Assembly (NCBI GenBank): GCA_029945495.1
Contig: JAQSCR010000577.1
Location: 1 to 8,567, forward strand
Direction of reading: 5' to 3'
DNA length: 8,567 nucleotides
Source of the DNA: Pseudolabrys sp.
GTDB taxonomy: Bacteria; Pseudomonadota; Alphaproteobacteria; Rhizobiales; Xanthobacteraceae
Part shown: positions 1-5,531 of the stretch, one piece after another
Numbering within the stretch: position 1 is the first letter of the stretch
Layout: each line of letters starts with the position of its first letter
Notes under the pieces: model-generated
What the model was told of the DNA's origin: nothing
Database searches by the model: none
What the model saw: only the letters and a program-made list of their open reading frames with translations
Translations under genes and position numbers: made by a program

Positions 1-119
1 CCCCGGTGATTTTCGAACCGGCCGGCCGACAGCTGGCTTATAACAAGCTCCCGAATGCGTCGGGAAGGCGGCAGATCGCGCCAAATCGACGCCCGCGCCG
101 CAAGGTATCGCAAGGTAGC

Positions 120-905
120 ATGTCCCGCCCCGATTTCCGTACCCCCCGTATTTACTGCGATACTCCGCTGGCCGCGGGCGTCGATGTTCCGCTCGACCGC
201 GACCAGGCCAATCACCTGTGCAATGTGCTGCGGCTCGGGACGGGCGATTCCGTGCTGCTGTTCAATGGCCGCGACGGCGAATGGCGGGCGGCGCTTTCCG
301 GGACCGGCAAACGGTCGCTGGCGGCCCGGGTCGGCGAGCGCCTGCGCGAACAGCCGCGGCCGGTCGACCTGCATTTCCTGTTCGCGCCGCTCAAACATGC
401 CCGGCTCGATTACATGGTGCAGAAGGCGGTCGAACTCGGCGTCTCGCGCCTGCAGCCGGTGCTGACCAGGCACACCCAGGTTTCGCGGCTCAATCTCGAG
501 CGCATGCGCGCCAATGCAGTCGAGGCCGCCCAGCAATGCGGCGTGCTGGCTTTGCCGGAGGTGGCGGAGCCGGTGCCATTCAAGGTGATTGCCGGCAGCT
601 CAGACACCGGAAGGCTGCTGGTGTTCTGCGACGAGGACGCCGCGGTCAAGGACCCGGTCGCGGCGCTGGCCGCCGCGCGGCCGCAGCCGAGCGCATTGCT
701 GCCGGCGGATGTGGCCGACGCGCCGCAGCCGTTAGCGGTGTTGATCGGGCCGGAGGGCGGCTTTGCCGAGGACGAGCGGGAGGCGCTGTTGAAGCGGCCG
801 AATACCGTGCGGCTGTCGCTCGGGCCGCGCATCCTGCGCGCGGAGACCGCCGCTGTGGCGGCGCTGACTTTGGTGCAGGCGGTGCTTCGGGATTGGCGCT
901 CGTAA
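120..905 (+). CDS. rsmE: 16S rRNA (uracil(1498)-N(3))-methyltransferase RsmE
   Basis: The product uses S-adenosylmethionine to methylate N3 of U1498 in 16S rRNA of the 30S subunit, in the cytoplasm. The 261-residue protein is close to the usual RsmE length (about 240-260). It carries both SPOUT-fold signatures: LIGPEGGF at residues 208-215, and SLGPRILRAETAA at 233-245, which forms part of the knotted SAM site. The N-terminal part (about residues 10-75) fits the PUA-like RNA-binding domain, with DQANHLCNVLRLGTGD as the typical early segment. I chose the ATG at 120, preceded by AAGG at 112-115, because the frame stays open upstream to about position 6 but those 38 residues look nothing like the family. 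The upstream frame is probably leader. The TAA stop (903-905) lies in the loop of a hairpin, described separately. Family assignment is very secure; the start is moderately secure. Confidence 0.94.
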   Translation: MSRPDFRTPRIYCDTPLAAGVDVPLDRDQANHLCNVLRLGTGDSVLLFNGRDGEWRAALSGTGKRSLAARVGERLREQPRPVDLHFLFAPLKHARLDYMVQKAVELGVSRLQPVLTRHTQVSRLNLERMRANAVEAAQQCGVLALPEVAEPVPFKVIAGSSDTGRLLVFCDEDAAVKDPVAALAAARPQPSALLPADVADAPQPLAVLIGPEGGFAEDEREALLKRPNTVRLSLGPRILRAETAAVAALTLVQAVLRDWRS

Positions 906-967
906 ACGAGCGCTTCGGGATTGGCGCTCGTAAACGAGCGCTGGGCGACTGGCGCTGATTTTAGCGC
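884..967. repeat. 28-nt tandem repeat forming consecutive hairpins across the rsmE stop codon
   Basis: Bases 884-914 are repeated exactly at 912-942 (period 28). Each copy contains a perfect 7-bp stem GCGCTCG/CGAGCGC with loop TAAA, at 896-913 and 924-941. A decayed third unit starts GGCGACTGGCGCT and forms a stem GCGCT/AGCGC at 952-967. The TAA stop of rsmE is exactly the loop of the first hairpin. No T-run follows, so this is not a classical intrinsic terminator. It may be an mRNA 3'-end stabiliser or a dispersed palindromic element; the sequence alone does not decide. Confidence 0.85.
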
Positions 968-972
968 GACGC

Positions 973-997
973 GGCTGCCGGCCCCGTGCCGGCAGCC
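973..997. terminator. GC-rich 10-bp hairpin downstream of rsmE (possible terminator)
   Basis: GGCTGCCGGC (973-982) pairs perfectly with GCCGGCAGCC (988-997) around a 5-nt loop. It lies about 70 bases after the rsmE stop and right after the hairpin repeat. There is no T-tract on the plus side, so termination function is only possible. It could equally be a processing or stability structure. Confidence 0.4.
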
Positions 998-1238
998 AAC
1001 GCCGTGAACGCAAAAAGCACAACGCAACGAGGCAAAGGACAAATCCGGACAAACACTAAAACGAATGCACAAACGCCAATACACACGCAGCGCCGTACGC
1101 GCTAACGCGACTCACGCAATCGGCAGACTCACCCGATTCGCTTGCGAAAATGATGCAGCGCCGCAAGCGGAGTCACGAGTCCCAAACGCTGCGAATCTGT
1201 GATCAACTCGGCGCGACGCGGAAATAACTGTGATAAAC
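998..1238. other. Non-coding A/C-rich intergenic stretch
   Basis: No gene is supported here. From about 998 to 1090 the plus strand is strikingly poor in T (about six in a hundred bases) and rich in A and C, unlike the flanking coding DNA. Further on there is a small perfect hairpin TTCGC-TT-GCGAA (1137-1148) and a distant pair GATTCGC (1135-1141)/GCGAATC (1191-1197). Open frames crossing this area on either strand are antisense shadows with arginine- or cysteine-rich unconvincing translations. An unstructured transcribed spacer or a decayed gene are both possible. Confidence 0.5.
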
Positions 1239-1266
1239 TTGAGTTATCGTTCTCGCGCATGATAAT
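1239..1266 (+). promoter_or_regulatory. Sigma-70-like promoter candidate for the small exported protein gene
   Basis: TTGAGT (1239-1244) and GATAAT (1261-1266) are separated by 16 bases, matching TTGACA at 4/6 and TATAAT at 5/6 positions. The predicted transcript would start near 1273. Its leader of about 80 nt would contain the hairpin CCGGGC-GGCGT-GCCCGG (1271-1287) and the octamer repeat before the ATG at 1353. Confidence 0.45.
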
Positions 1267-1297
1267 TTGGCCGGGCGGCGTGCCCGGTTCCGGGCAA

Positions 1298-1325
1298 GGG
1301 CCATCGGGCCATCGGGCCATCGGGC
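1298..1325. repeat. Octamer tandem repeat (GGGCCATC x 3.5) in the 5' leader
   Basis: Three exact copies of GGGCCATC start at 1298, 1306 and 1314, followed by a partial GGGC at 1322-1325. The array ends 27 bases before the chosen start codon of the downstream gene and 14 bases before its GGAG. Such short perfect repeats can change copy number by slipped-strand mispairing, which here would alter leader length, not the protein. Confidence 0.85.
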
Positions 1326-1352
1326 AAACGTGTGGCGGCAGGAGTGATGTCG

Positions 1353-1832
1353 ATGTTGAGTCCCTTTCGTTGCATCAGGTCCGCGGCGTTTGCCGTCTTG
1401 GTCATCTTGGCCGCCTGCGGTCTCGTCGTCAGCCTGGCCGGTGCGCCGGCGCAGGCGGCGAACATTTTCCAGAAGCAGATCTATATGACCGGCGCCAATT
1501 ACGACGGCGACTTGCCGGCCTGCGAGGCCGCGCTCGACAGAATCGCGTCGCGCTTCGCGCAAAAGGAAGGCCGGTTCTGGAACTCGGACCTGCAAATCCT
1601 CGGTTTCGAAAAGGTGCGCCAGACCGCCTTCAGCCCGTGGGCCAAGCGGACCATTCCGCGCCGGTTCTGCAGCGCAGTCGCCCTGGTCAGCGACGGCCGC
1701 AAGCACCGGGTCGATTACTGGATCGGCGAGGACACCGCCATGATCGGCGCCGGTTGGGGTGTCGAATGGTGCGTTGTCGGCCTCGACCGCAACTGGGCCT
1801 ATAATCCGGCCTGCAAGATGGCGCGGCCTTGA
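1353..1832 (+). CDS. Small exported protein of unknown function
   Basis: The function is not recognised. The 159-residue product has a basic N-terminus, a long hydrophobic stretch (about residues 11-30) and an AQA signal-peptidase-I-like site at 33-35, so export to the periplasm is likely. A lipobox-like LAAC at 19-22 lies inside the hydrophobic core and is followed by more hydrophobic residues, so a lipoprotein is less likely. The mature part has four cysteines (C57, C106, C140, C154), enough for two disulphides, and distinctive patches: IPRRFC (101-106), GWGVEWC (134-140) and LDRNWAYNPAC (144-154). From memory, similar proteins are common unnamed hypotheticals in Hyphomicrobiales. The ATG at 1353 was chosen because CAGGAG (1339-1344) sits 8 bases upstream; an ATG at 1347 is too close to it. 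The frame also opens with GTG at 1332. A separate RNase T2 gene follows 122 bases later. Confidence 0.8.
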   Translation: MLSPFRCIRSAAFAVLVILAACGLVVSLAGAPAQAANIFQKQIYMTGANYDGDLPACEAALDRIASRFAQKEGRFWNSDLQILGFEKVRQTAFSPWAKRTIPRRFCSAVALVSDGRKHRVDYWIGEDTAMIGAGWGVEWCVVGLDRNWAYNPACKMARP

Positions 1833-1861
1833 GGCATTGGCCGATTGCTCTCGATATGTTC

Positions 1862-1890
1862 TTGCTTTGTTCCTTTAATTCAGGCATAAG
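1862..1890 (+). promoter_or_regulatory. Weak promoter candidate upstream of the RNase T2 gene
   Basis: TTGCTT (1862-1867) and CATAAG (1885-1890) are spaced by 17 bases in a locally AT-richer stretch between the two exported-protein genes. The match is modest (3/6 and 4/6). If real, it gives a leader of roughly 60 nt before the ATG at 1955. Cotranscription with the upstream gene is the alternative. Confidence 0.28.
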
Positions 1891-1954
1891 CGCCCGGAAC
1901 TCTGCGCCAGATCAATTTCCGGTTTGTTCTGGTGGCATGGCGACGGGGGTGCTC

Positions 1955-2677
1955 ATGTCTTGGCAGCGTATCGATCGGGCCGTGCGCACGGCCGCCGTCA
2001 CGCTCAGCTTCCTGTTCCTTTTCGCTGTCGTCGCCTTTGCCCAGAGTGCGGCGGGCCGGGATGCGGCAAACAATGCGCGCCGGCCAAACGAGCCGGGCCG
2101 CTTCGATTTCTACGTGCTGGCGCTGTCCTGGTCGCCGTCGTTCTGCGCGGCGTCGGCCGAGCGCGCGCCGGGCCGGACGCCCGACCAGCAATGCGGCGGG
2201 CGGCCCTTCGCCTTCGTCGTGCACGGGCTGTGGCCGCAATACGAGCGGGGCTTTCCGTCGAACTGCCAGGTGCCGGCGCCCCGGCTCAACCGCGCCATCG
2301 TCGGCGCCAATCTCGACCTGATGCCGAGCCCGCGCCTGATTTTCCACGAATGGGATACGCACGGCACCTGTTCCGGGCTTTCGGCCGAGGCTTTTTTCGA
2401 GAGCGTGCGCAAGGCGCGCGAAGCCGTGACCATTCCGCCGAATTACGCGGATCTCGACAAACCGATGATGGTGTCGCCGGGTGACGTTGGCGCAGCTTTT
2501 CTCAAGGCCAATCCGTCGCTGCCCCGCGATGCGATTTCGATCACGTGCAGCAGCCGCTGGCTAAGCGAGGTGCGGATCTGCATGAGCAAGGATCTTGGGT
2601 TCCGCGCGTGTCCCGAACTGGCGCGCCGCACCTGCAGGCGCGATCGCGTCGTCATGCCGGCCGTGCGCGGCGGATGA
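1955..2677 (+). CDS. Exported RNase T2 family endoribonuclease
   Basis: RNase T2 enzymes cleave single-stranded RNA with little base preference, through 2',3'-cyclic phosphate intermediates; bacterial members act in the periplasm. The product has 240 residues with a Sec signal peptide (hydrophobic residues about 13-28, AFA at 27-29 before Q30). Both catalytic segments are present: CAS I as HGLWPQ at 90-95 and CAS II as HEWDTHGTC at 131-139, giving catalytic H90, E132 and H136. The early LALSWSPSFC segment is also typical. Position 135 is Thr where many eukaryotic members have Lys in HEWxKHG. I chose the ATG at 1955 because GGGGG lies about 7 bases upstream and the signal peptide then begins at a normal place. 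Starts at 1937 or further upstream are possible. The gene lies just after another exported-protein gene and probably serves RNA scavenging or turnover outside the cytoplasm. Confidence 0.92.
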   Translation: MSWQRIDRAVRTAAVTLSFLFLFAVVAFAQSAAGRDAANNARRPNEPGRFDFYVLALSWSPSFCAASAERAPGRTPDQQCGGRPFAFVVHGLWPQYERGFPSNCQVPAPRLNRAIVGANLDLMPSPRLIFHEWDTHGTCSGLSAEAFFESVRKAREAVTIPPNYADLDKPMMVSPGDVGAAFLKANPSLPRDAISITCSSRWLSEVRICMSKDLGFRACPELARRTCRRDRVVMPAVRGG

Positions 2678-2692
2678 TTCCTGAGCGGATTT

Positions 2693-2727
2693 AATCGCCG
2701 ATGATGCCGGCCCTAGTCTCGGCGATT
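2693..2727. terminator. Inverted repeat downstream of RNase T2 (possible terminator)
   Basis: AATCGCCGA (2693-2701) pairs perfectly with TCGGCGATT (2719-2727) around a 17-nt loop, 16 bases after the RNase T2 stop. No T-run follows, so it may be a transcript-end structure rather than a strong intrinsic terminator. Confidence 0.4.
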
Positions 2728-2863
2728 GCATTAAGCGCGCGCTAACGCTCGGCGTCAGCGTGATGGGGATAACCCCGGCGTGTGTGCAATCGACACAAGA
2801 TTCCCGAAAGGGTAATCGGCAATCTTACCCCGCGCGATGGCAATCGGGCGCGGAGTAGCGGCG
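2728..2863. promoter_or_regulatory. Leader with three small inverted repeats before the proline-tailed gene
   Basis: Three short dyads lie in a row: GGGG-ATAA-CCCC (2765-2776), TGTGT-N7-ACACA (2781-2797) and GGGTAA-N9-TTACCC (2810-2830). The last ends 34 bases before the next start codon. They could be operators or mRNA structures. I see no convincing -10/-35 pair, and I cannot name a regulator. Confidence 0.35.
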
Positions 2864-3268
2864 ATGAATCGTGTCCACGACTATATTGGATTTGCAGTGC
2901 GGTTCCTTGGCTTCGGCTATATGGCGCTGTGGCCGCTGACGGCGGCCGATGGCGGTTTTGCGGCGTTCGATCTTTCCTCGCTCTGCGACCGGCCGTTCGC
3001 GCTGGATGCGCTCTGCCAATTGTCGCCGGCGTGGCATTTGTCGCCCGGGCTTCACCTGGCCGGGACGACGTCGGCGGCCTATGTGCTGATGGCGCTGGCA
3101 CTGCGGCCGTTGCGCCGCTGGCGTCGGAACGGGGCCGCCGGCGCTGGCAACGCCAGGCCCGATATCGGGGCCCGGCTGAAGTTGGTCCGCCGGCCGCCAC
3201 CGCCCCCGCCGCCGCGCCGCTATGTGCGGCCGCGCTCGCAATTCGGCCTGCGCGGCGCGCCGCACTGA
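2864..3268 (+). CDS. Small probable membrane protein with polyproline tail, unknown function
   Basis: The product is not recognised. The 134-residue protein has two hydrophobic segments, about residues 8-26 (including VRFLGFGYMALWPL) and 63-80 (LHLAGTTSAAYVLMALAL). An arginine-rich stretch (RPLRRWRR, 81-88) follows, and then a C-terminal tail with seven consecutive prolines (111-117) flanked by arginines. Two cysteines (C41, C51) lie between the hydrophobic segments. This suggests a two-pass inner-membrane protein with both ends in the cytoplasm and a basic, proline-rich cytoplasmic tail. The ATG at 2864 was preferred over the in-frame ATG at 2837 because GGAG (2852-2855) is 8 bases upstream. 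It is plausible as a real gene because of the ribosome site and ordered hydrophobic segments. Without homology data a spurious frame cannot be excluded. Confidence 0.6.
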   Translation: MNRVHDYIGFAVRFLGFGYMALWPLTAADGGFAAFDLSSLCDRPFALDALCQLSPAWHLSPGLHLAGTTSAAYVLMALALRPLRRWRRNGAAGAGNARPDIGARLKLVRRPPPPPPPRRYVRPRSQFGLRGAPH

Positions 3269-3333
3269 TCGCAGATTTATGGCATAAGGCGGCGACGCGG
3301 CCTTAGTGCCGCCCGTTGGACCGAGACACCGAT

Positions 3334-4152
3334 TTGAATTACCGCCACGCCTTCCATGCCGGCAGCTTTGCCGATGTCTTCAAGCACGCGGTGCTGTGCC
3401 GTATCCTGCATTATTTGCGCGAGAAGCCGGCCGCGTTTCGCGTCATCGACACCCATGCCGGCGCCGGCATCTACGATCTGACCAGCGCGGAAGCCAATCG
3501 CGGCGGCGAATGGCACGACGGCATCGAGCGGCTGTTGGCGGCCAAGGCGGACGGCAGACTGCCCGAGCCGGTGGTGGAATTGCTGACACCCTATCTCGAC
3601 GTCATCGGCGCGCTCAACGCGCCCGGCAAACTCACCGCCTATCCCGGCTCGCCGGCGCTGACGCGCGCCTGGCTGCGCGCCGACGATCGCCTGGTCGCCT
3701 GCGAACTCGAGCCGCACGCCGCGATCGCGCTGTCGCGCCATCTGCGCGCCGACAGCCGCATCAAGTCCATCGAGATCGACGGCTGGACCGCGCTGCAGGC
3801 TCATGTGCCGCCGCCGGAACGGCGCGGGCTGGTGCTGGTCGATCCGCCGTTCGAGGAGGTTGCCGACTTCCATCGGCTCTCGCACATGCTCGGTCTCGCG
3901 CATCGCAAATGGGCGACCGGCATTTACGCGTTGTGGTATCCGATTAAGGGCCGCGGCGAGACCGAAGAATTGGCCAAGCGGCTGCGCCGTTCCGGCATTG
4001 CGAAAATCCTGCGCGCCGAGCTGACCGTGTCGCCGGTGAGCGACCCGACGAGGCTCAACGGCTCCGGCCTCATTCTGGTCAATCCGCCGTGGACGCTAGA
4101 GGCTGAACTGGCGGTGCTGCTGCCGGTCTTGAGCCAGTTGCTCGCGCGGTAG
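3334..4152 (+). CDS. rlmJ: 23S rRNA (adenine(2030)-N(6))-methyltransferase RlmJ, C-terminally truncated by TAG
   Basis: RlmJ uses S-adenosylmethionine to methylate N6 of A2030 in 23S rRNA. The 272-residue product matches E. coli RlmJ throughout: start NYRHAFHAG (E. coli SYRHSFHAG), SAM motif DTHAGAG at 39-45, catalytic motif DPPF at 170-173 (E. coli DPPY), then ATGIYALWYP and LILVNPPW. The start is taken as TTG at 3334 because the family begins exactly there. A TTG at 3316 would add six residues, and neither has a clear Shine-Dalgarno. The reading frame ends at TAG (4150-4152) just after LLPVLSQLLAR. The same frame then continues with GGYTLDWLSGE, which lines up with the E. coli C-terminus (GHATVSWIVPE). 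The encoded enzyme therefore appears to lack its last conserved strand, unless the stop is read through or is a sequence error. Identity is secure; functionality is uncertain. Confidence 0.92.
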   Translation: MNYRHAFHAGSFADVFKHAVLCRILHYLREKPAAFRVIDTHAGAGIYDLTSAEANRGGEWHDGIERLLAAKADGRLPEPVVELLTPYLDVIGALNAPGKLTAYPGSPALTRAWLRADDRLVACELEPHAAIALSRHLRADSRIKSIEIDGWTALQAHVPPPERRGLVLVDPPFEEVADFHRLSHMLGLAHRKWATGIYALWYPIKGRGETEELAKRLRRSGIAKILRAELTVSPVSDPTRLNGSGLILVNPPWTLEAELAVLLPVLSQLLAR

Positions 4153-4287
4153 GCGAATAGCGGCGGCTATACGCTCGACTGGCTGAGCGGCGAGGCGGCC
4201 GGCGAGGCCAAGTCAAAGGCTAAAGCAAAAGCCAAAGTGCAAGCCACGGTTCAAGGCAAGCCAAAAACCAAGTCAAAGACGAAGTAG
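4153..4287 (+). pseudogene. rlmJ: In-frame continuation of rlmJ beyond the TAG: conserved C-terminus plus lysine-rich tail
   Basis: This is the same frame as rlmJ, open for 44 codons after the TAG up to a second TAG at 4285-4287. It reads ANSGGYTLDWLSGEAAGEA, then a tail of alternating Lys, Ala, Ser and Thr (for example KSKAKAKAKV and KPKTKSKTK). The first part matches the expected RlmJ C-terminal segment. The tail looks like a disordered basic extension. There is no ribosome site or good start codon of its own. Its intact frame argues for a recent stop mutation, readthrough, or a base-calling error. Confidence 0.75.
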
Positions 4288-4491
4288 CGTCGGTGCGCCG
4301 CGTCTCGCCTCTTTCCAGCGGCCTGCAACTGGTGTGTAGTTCCCCTATTGGCAGTGACGTTCCGCCTCCTTGTGGGGGCCGGCGGAGTGACTGAGGCCGG
4401 TTGAGGCCGATGCTTTCCCCGTTCGTGAATGTCGGCCGAGCTGCCGTGCGTGGGGCCGGTGGCGGAGCAGTGGACGGGGAGGGAACACCCG
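4288..4491 (+). promoter_or_regulatory. Long leader/promoter region of the cold-shock gene
   Basis: About 200 bases separate the second rlmJ stop from the cold-shock start. Long structured 5' leaders are usual for csp genes. Visible are a tandem pair TGAGGCCGGT/TGAGGCCGAT (4392-4411) and a strong GGAGG at 4478-4482. A weak promoter-like pair, TTTCCA-N17-TGTAGT, lies near 4312-4340. An ATG at 4429 is in frame with csp, but its 21 extra residues are not family-like. I recognise no named RNA motif. Confidence 0.4.
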
Positions 4492-4704
4492 ATGGCGCAA
4501 ACCGGAGTCGTTAAATTCTTCAATGCCGAACGCGGCTATGGCTTCATCAAGCCGGACGATGGCGCACGCGATGTGTTTGTGCACATCACCGCGGTCGAAC
4601 AGGCCGGATTGAAAAGCCTGAACGAAGGCCAGAAGATCAGCTTCGACGTCGAGCCCGACAAGAAGGGCAAAGGGCCCAAGGCGGTGAATCTGGTTGTGAG
4701 CTGA
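4492..4704 (+). CDS. Cold-shock domain protein (CspA family)
   Basis: The product is a single-stranded RNA/DNA-binding chaperone that prevents or melts RNA secondary structure. The 70-residue protein is one OB-fold cold-shock domain of standard length. It begins MAQTGVVKFFN (the KFFN variant of KWFN common in Alphaproteobacteria). RNP1 is RGYGFI at 14-19 (Arg instead of the usual leading Lys) and RNP2 is VFVHI at 28-32. The hydrophobic end KAVNLVVS is typical. The start at 4492 is set by GGAGG (4478-4482) nine bases upstream and by the family N-terminus, not by the upstream in-frame ATG at 4429. Whether it is cold-induced cannot be told from sequence; the long leader is compatible with post-transcriptional control. 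Hyphomicrobiales often carry several paralogues, so I give no numbered gene symbol. Confidence 0.96.
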   Translation: MAQTGVVKFFNAERGYGFIKPDDGARDVFVHITAVEQAGLKSLNEGQKISFDVEPDKKGKGPKAVNLVVS

Positions 4705-4783
4705 ATTCGTTTCAGGCAACGATGCGCCTGTCGGAATCAAGCGTGCGCCTGCGTTGCGCATCAGCCTTGTCTTGAACCTGTGA

Positions 4784-4809
4784 CGGAGCGGGCCGGCCGG
4801 TCCGCTCCG
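4784..4809 (+). terminator. GC-rich hairpin between csp and the GST gene
   Basis: CGGAGCGG (4784-4791) pairs with CCGCTCCG (4802-4809), with a further GCCGGC palindrome in the loop region. It lies 79 bases after the csp stop and 19 before the GST start. An A-run, not a T-run, follows on the plus strand, so intrinsic termination is uncertain. Confidence 0.4.
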
Positions 4810-4828
4810 CAACCGTGAAAAAATTAGC

Positions 4829-5449
4829 ATGATGATCCTGCGCAACTCTCCGCCTTCGCCGTTCGGCCGCAAGGTGCGGATCGCCGCCGACCTCTTAGGG
4901 CTTGCCGACCAGATCGAGGTGCGCGAGGTCGATCTCAACGATCCGGCCGACAGCATCCGGGTGCAAAATCCGGTCGGCAAGATTCCGGTGCTGATCCTCA
5001 AGGACGGCACCACCTATTACGACTCGCGCGTGATCGTCGAATATCTCGATCATATCGCCGGCGGCGGTCATGTTGTGCCGCGCGATACCAAGGTGCGCTT
5101 CGAAGCGCTGCGGCTGCAAGCGTTGTGCGACGGCATTCTCGATGCCTCGCTGCTCATGGTTTACGAGAACCGCTATCGCCCGCCGGAAATGCATGTGCAG
5201 AGCTGGCTCGACCGGCAGGCCGACAAGGTGGCGCGCGGGTTGGCGGCGCTGGAGGCGTCGCCGCCGAAGCTGGATCAGGCGATCGAGCCGTTGCCGAATG
5301 TCGGACAGATCACGCTCGCCTGCCTGCTCGGCTATCGCGACCTGCGCTTCGCCGGCACCTGGCGCAAAGATTATCCGCGGCTGGTTGCCTGGCTCGACCA
5401 GTTCGCGGCGCAGGTTCCGGCCTTCGCCGAGACCAAGGTCGCGGCGTAG
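4829..5449 (+). CDS. Glutathione S-transferase family protein
   Basis: The product is a cytosolic GST-like protein of 206 residues with the two-domain layout. The N-terminal thioredoxin fold spans about residues 2-80, with SPFGRKVR at 10-17, NPVGKIPVL at 47-55 (cis-proline P53, used in glutathione binding) and DSRVIVEYLD at 65-74, where D65-S66 fills the usual glutamate-serine contact to glutathione. The all-helical C-terminal domain follows (about 90-200, including QITLACLLGYRDLRF and YPRLVAWLDQF). The layout resembles E. coli YibF-type GSTs. Substrate and real glutathione activity are unknown. Two ATGs occur in tandem at 4829 and 4832 with no clear Shine-Dalgarno, so the exact start is uncertain by one codon. 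The gene converges with the minus-strand barrel gene and both use the same terminator. Confidence 0.9.
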   Translation: MMILRNSPPSPFGRKVRIAADLLGLADQIEVREVDLNDPADSIRVQNPVGKIPVLILKDGTTYYDSRVIVEYLDHIAGGGHVVPRDTKVRFEALRLQALCDGILDASLLMVYENRYRPPEMHVQSWLDRQADKVARGLAALEASPPKLDQAIEPLPNVGQITLACLLGYRDLRFAGTWRKDYPRLVAWLDQFAAQVPAFAETKVAA

Positions 5450-5472
5450 ATTTCATCGCGCGTCGTCAAAGC

Positions 5473-5509
5473 GAAAGCCCCGGAGTTTCGTCCGGGGCTT
5501 TCTTGTTTC
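5473..5509. terminator. Bidirectional intrinsic terminator between the GST and barrel genes
   Basis: A perfect 12-bp stem GAAAGCCCCGGA (5473-5484)/TCCGGGGCTTTC (5491-5502) has a 6-nt loop and is followed on the plus side by TTGTTTC. On the minus side the T-content is weaker (CTTTCGCTTTG). It lies 24 bases after the GST stop and 23 bases beyond the minus-strand barrel stop, so it serves both converging genes. Confidence 0.88.
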
Positions 5510-5531
5510 AAATCCACGCTTTCAGGATTTA

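Noticed and set aside
884..942. Possible CRISPR array
   Set aside because: Two adjoining copies of a 28-nt unit with no spacers; each unit is itself a hairpin, so it is a tandem palindrome, not a CRISPR.
410..1084. Long minus-strand open frame antisense to rsmE
   Set aside because: It is fully shadowed by the clear rsmE gene, and its translation is low-complexity with no recognisable domain or ribosome site.
1371..1421. Lipoprotein signal (LAAC) in the small exported protein
   Set aside because: The cysteine lies in the middle of the hydrophobic core, with more hydrophobic residues and an AQA cleavage site after it.
4150..4152. TAG in rlmJ as a recoded pyrrolysine or selenocysteine codon
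   Set aside because: Selenocysteine uses TGA, and nothing in the window suggests pyrrolysine machinery; a nonsense mutation or error is simpler.
4429..4491. N-terminal extension of the cold-shock protein from the upstream ATG
   Set aside because: The extra 21 residues are unlike the family, and a strong GGAGG sits nine bases before the internal ATG at 4492.
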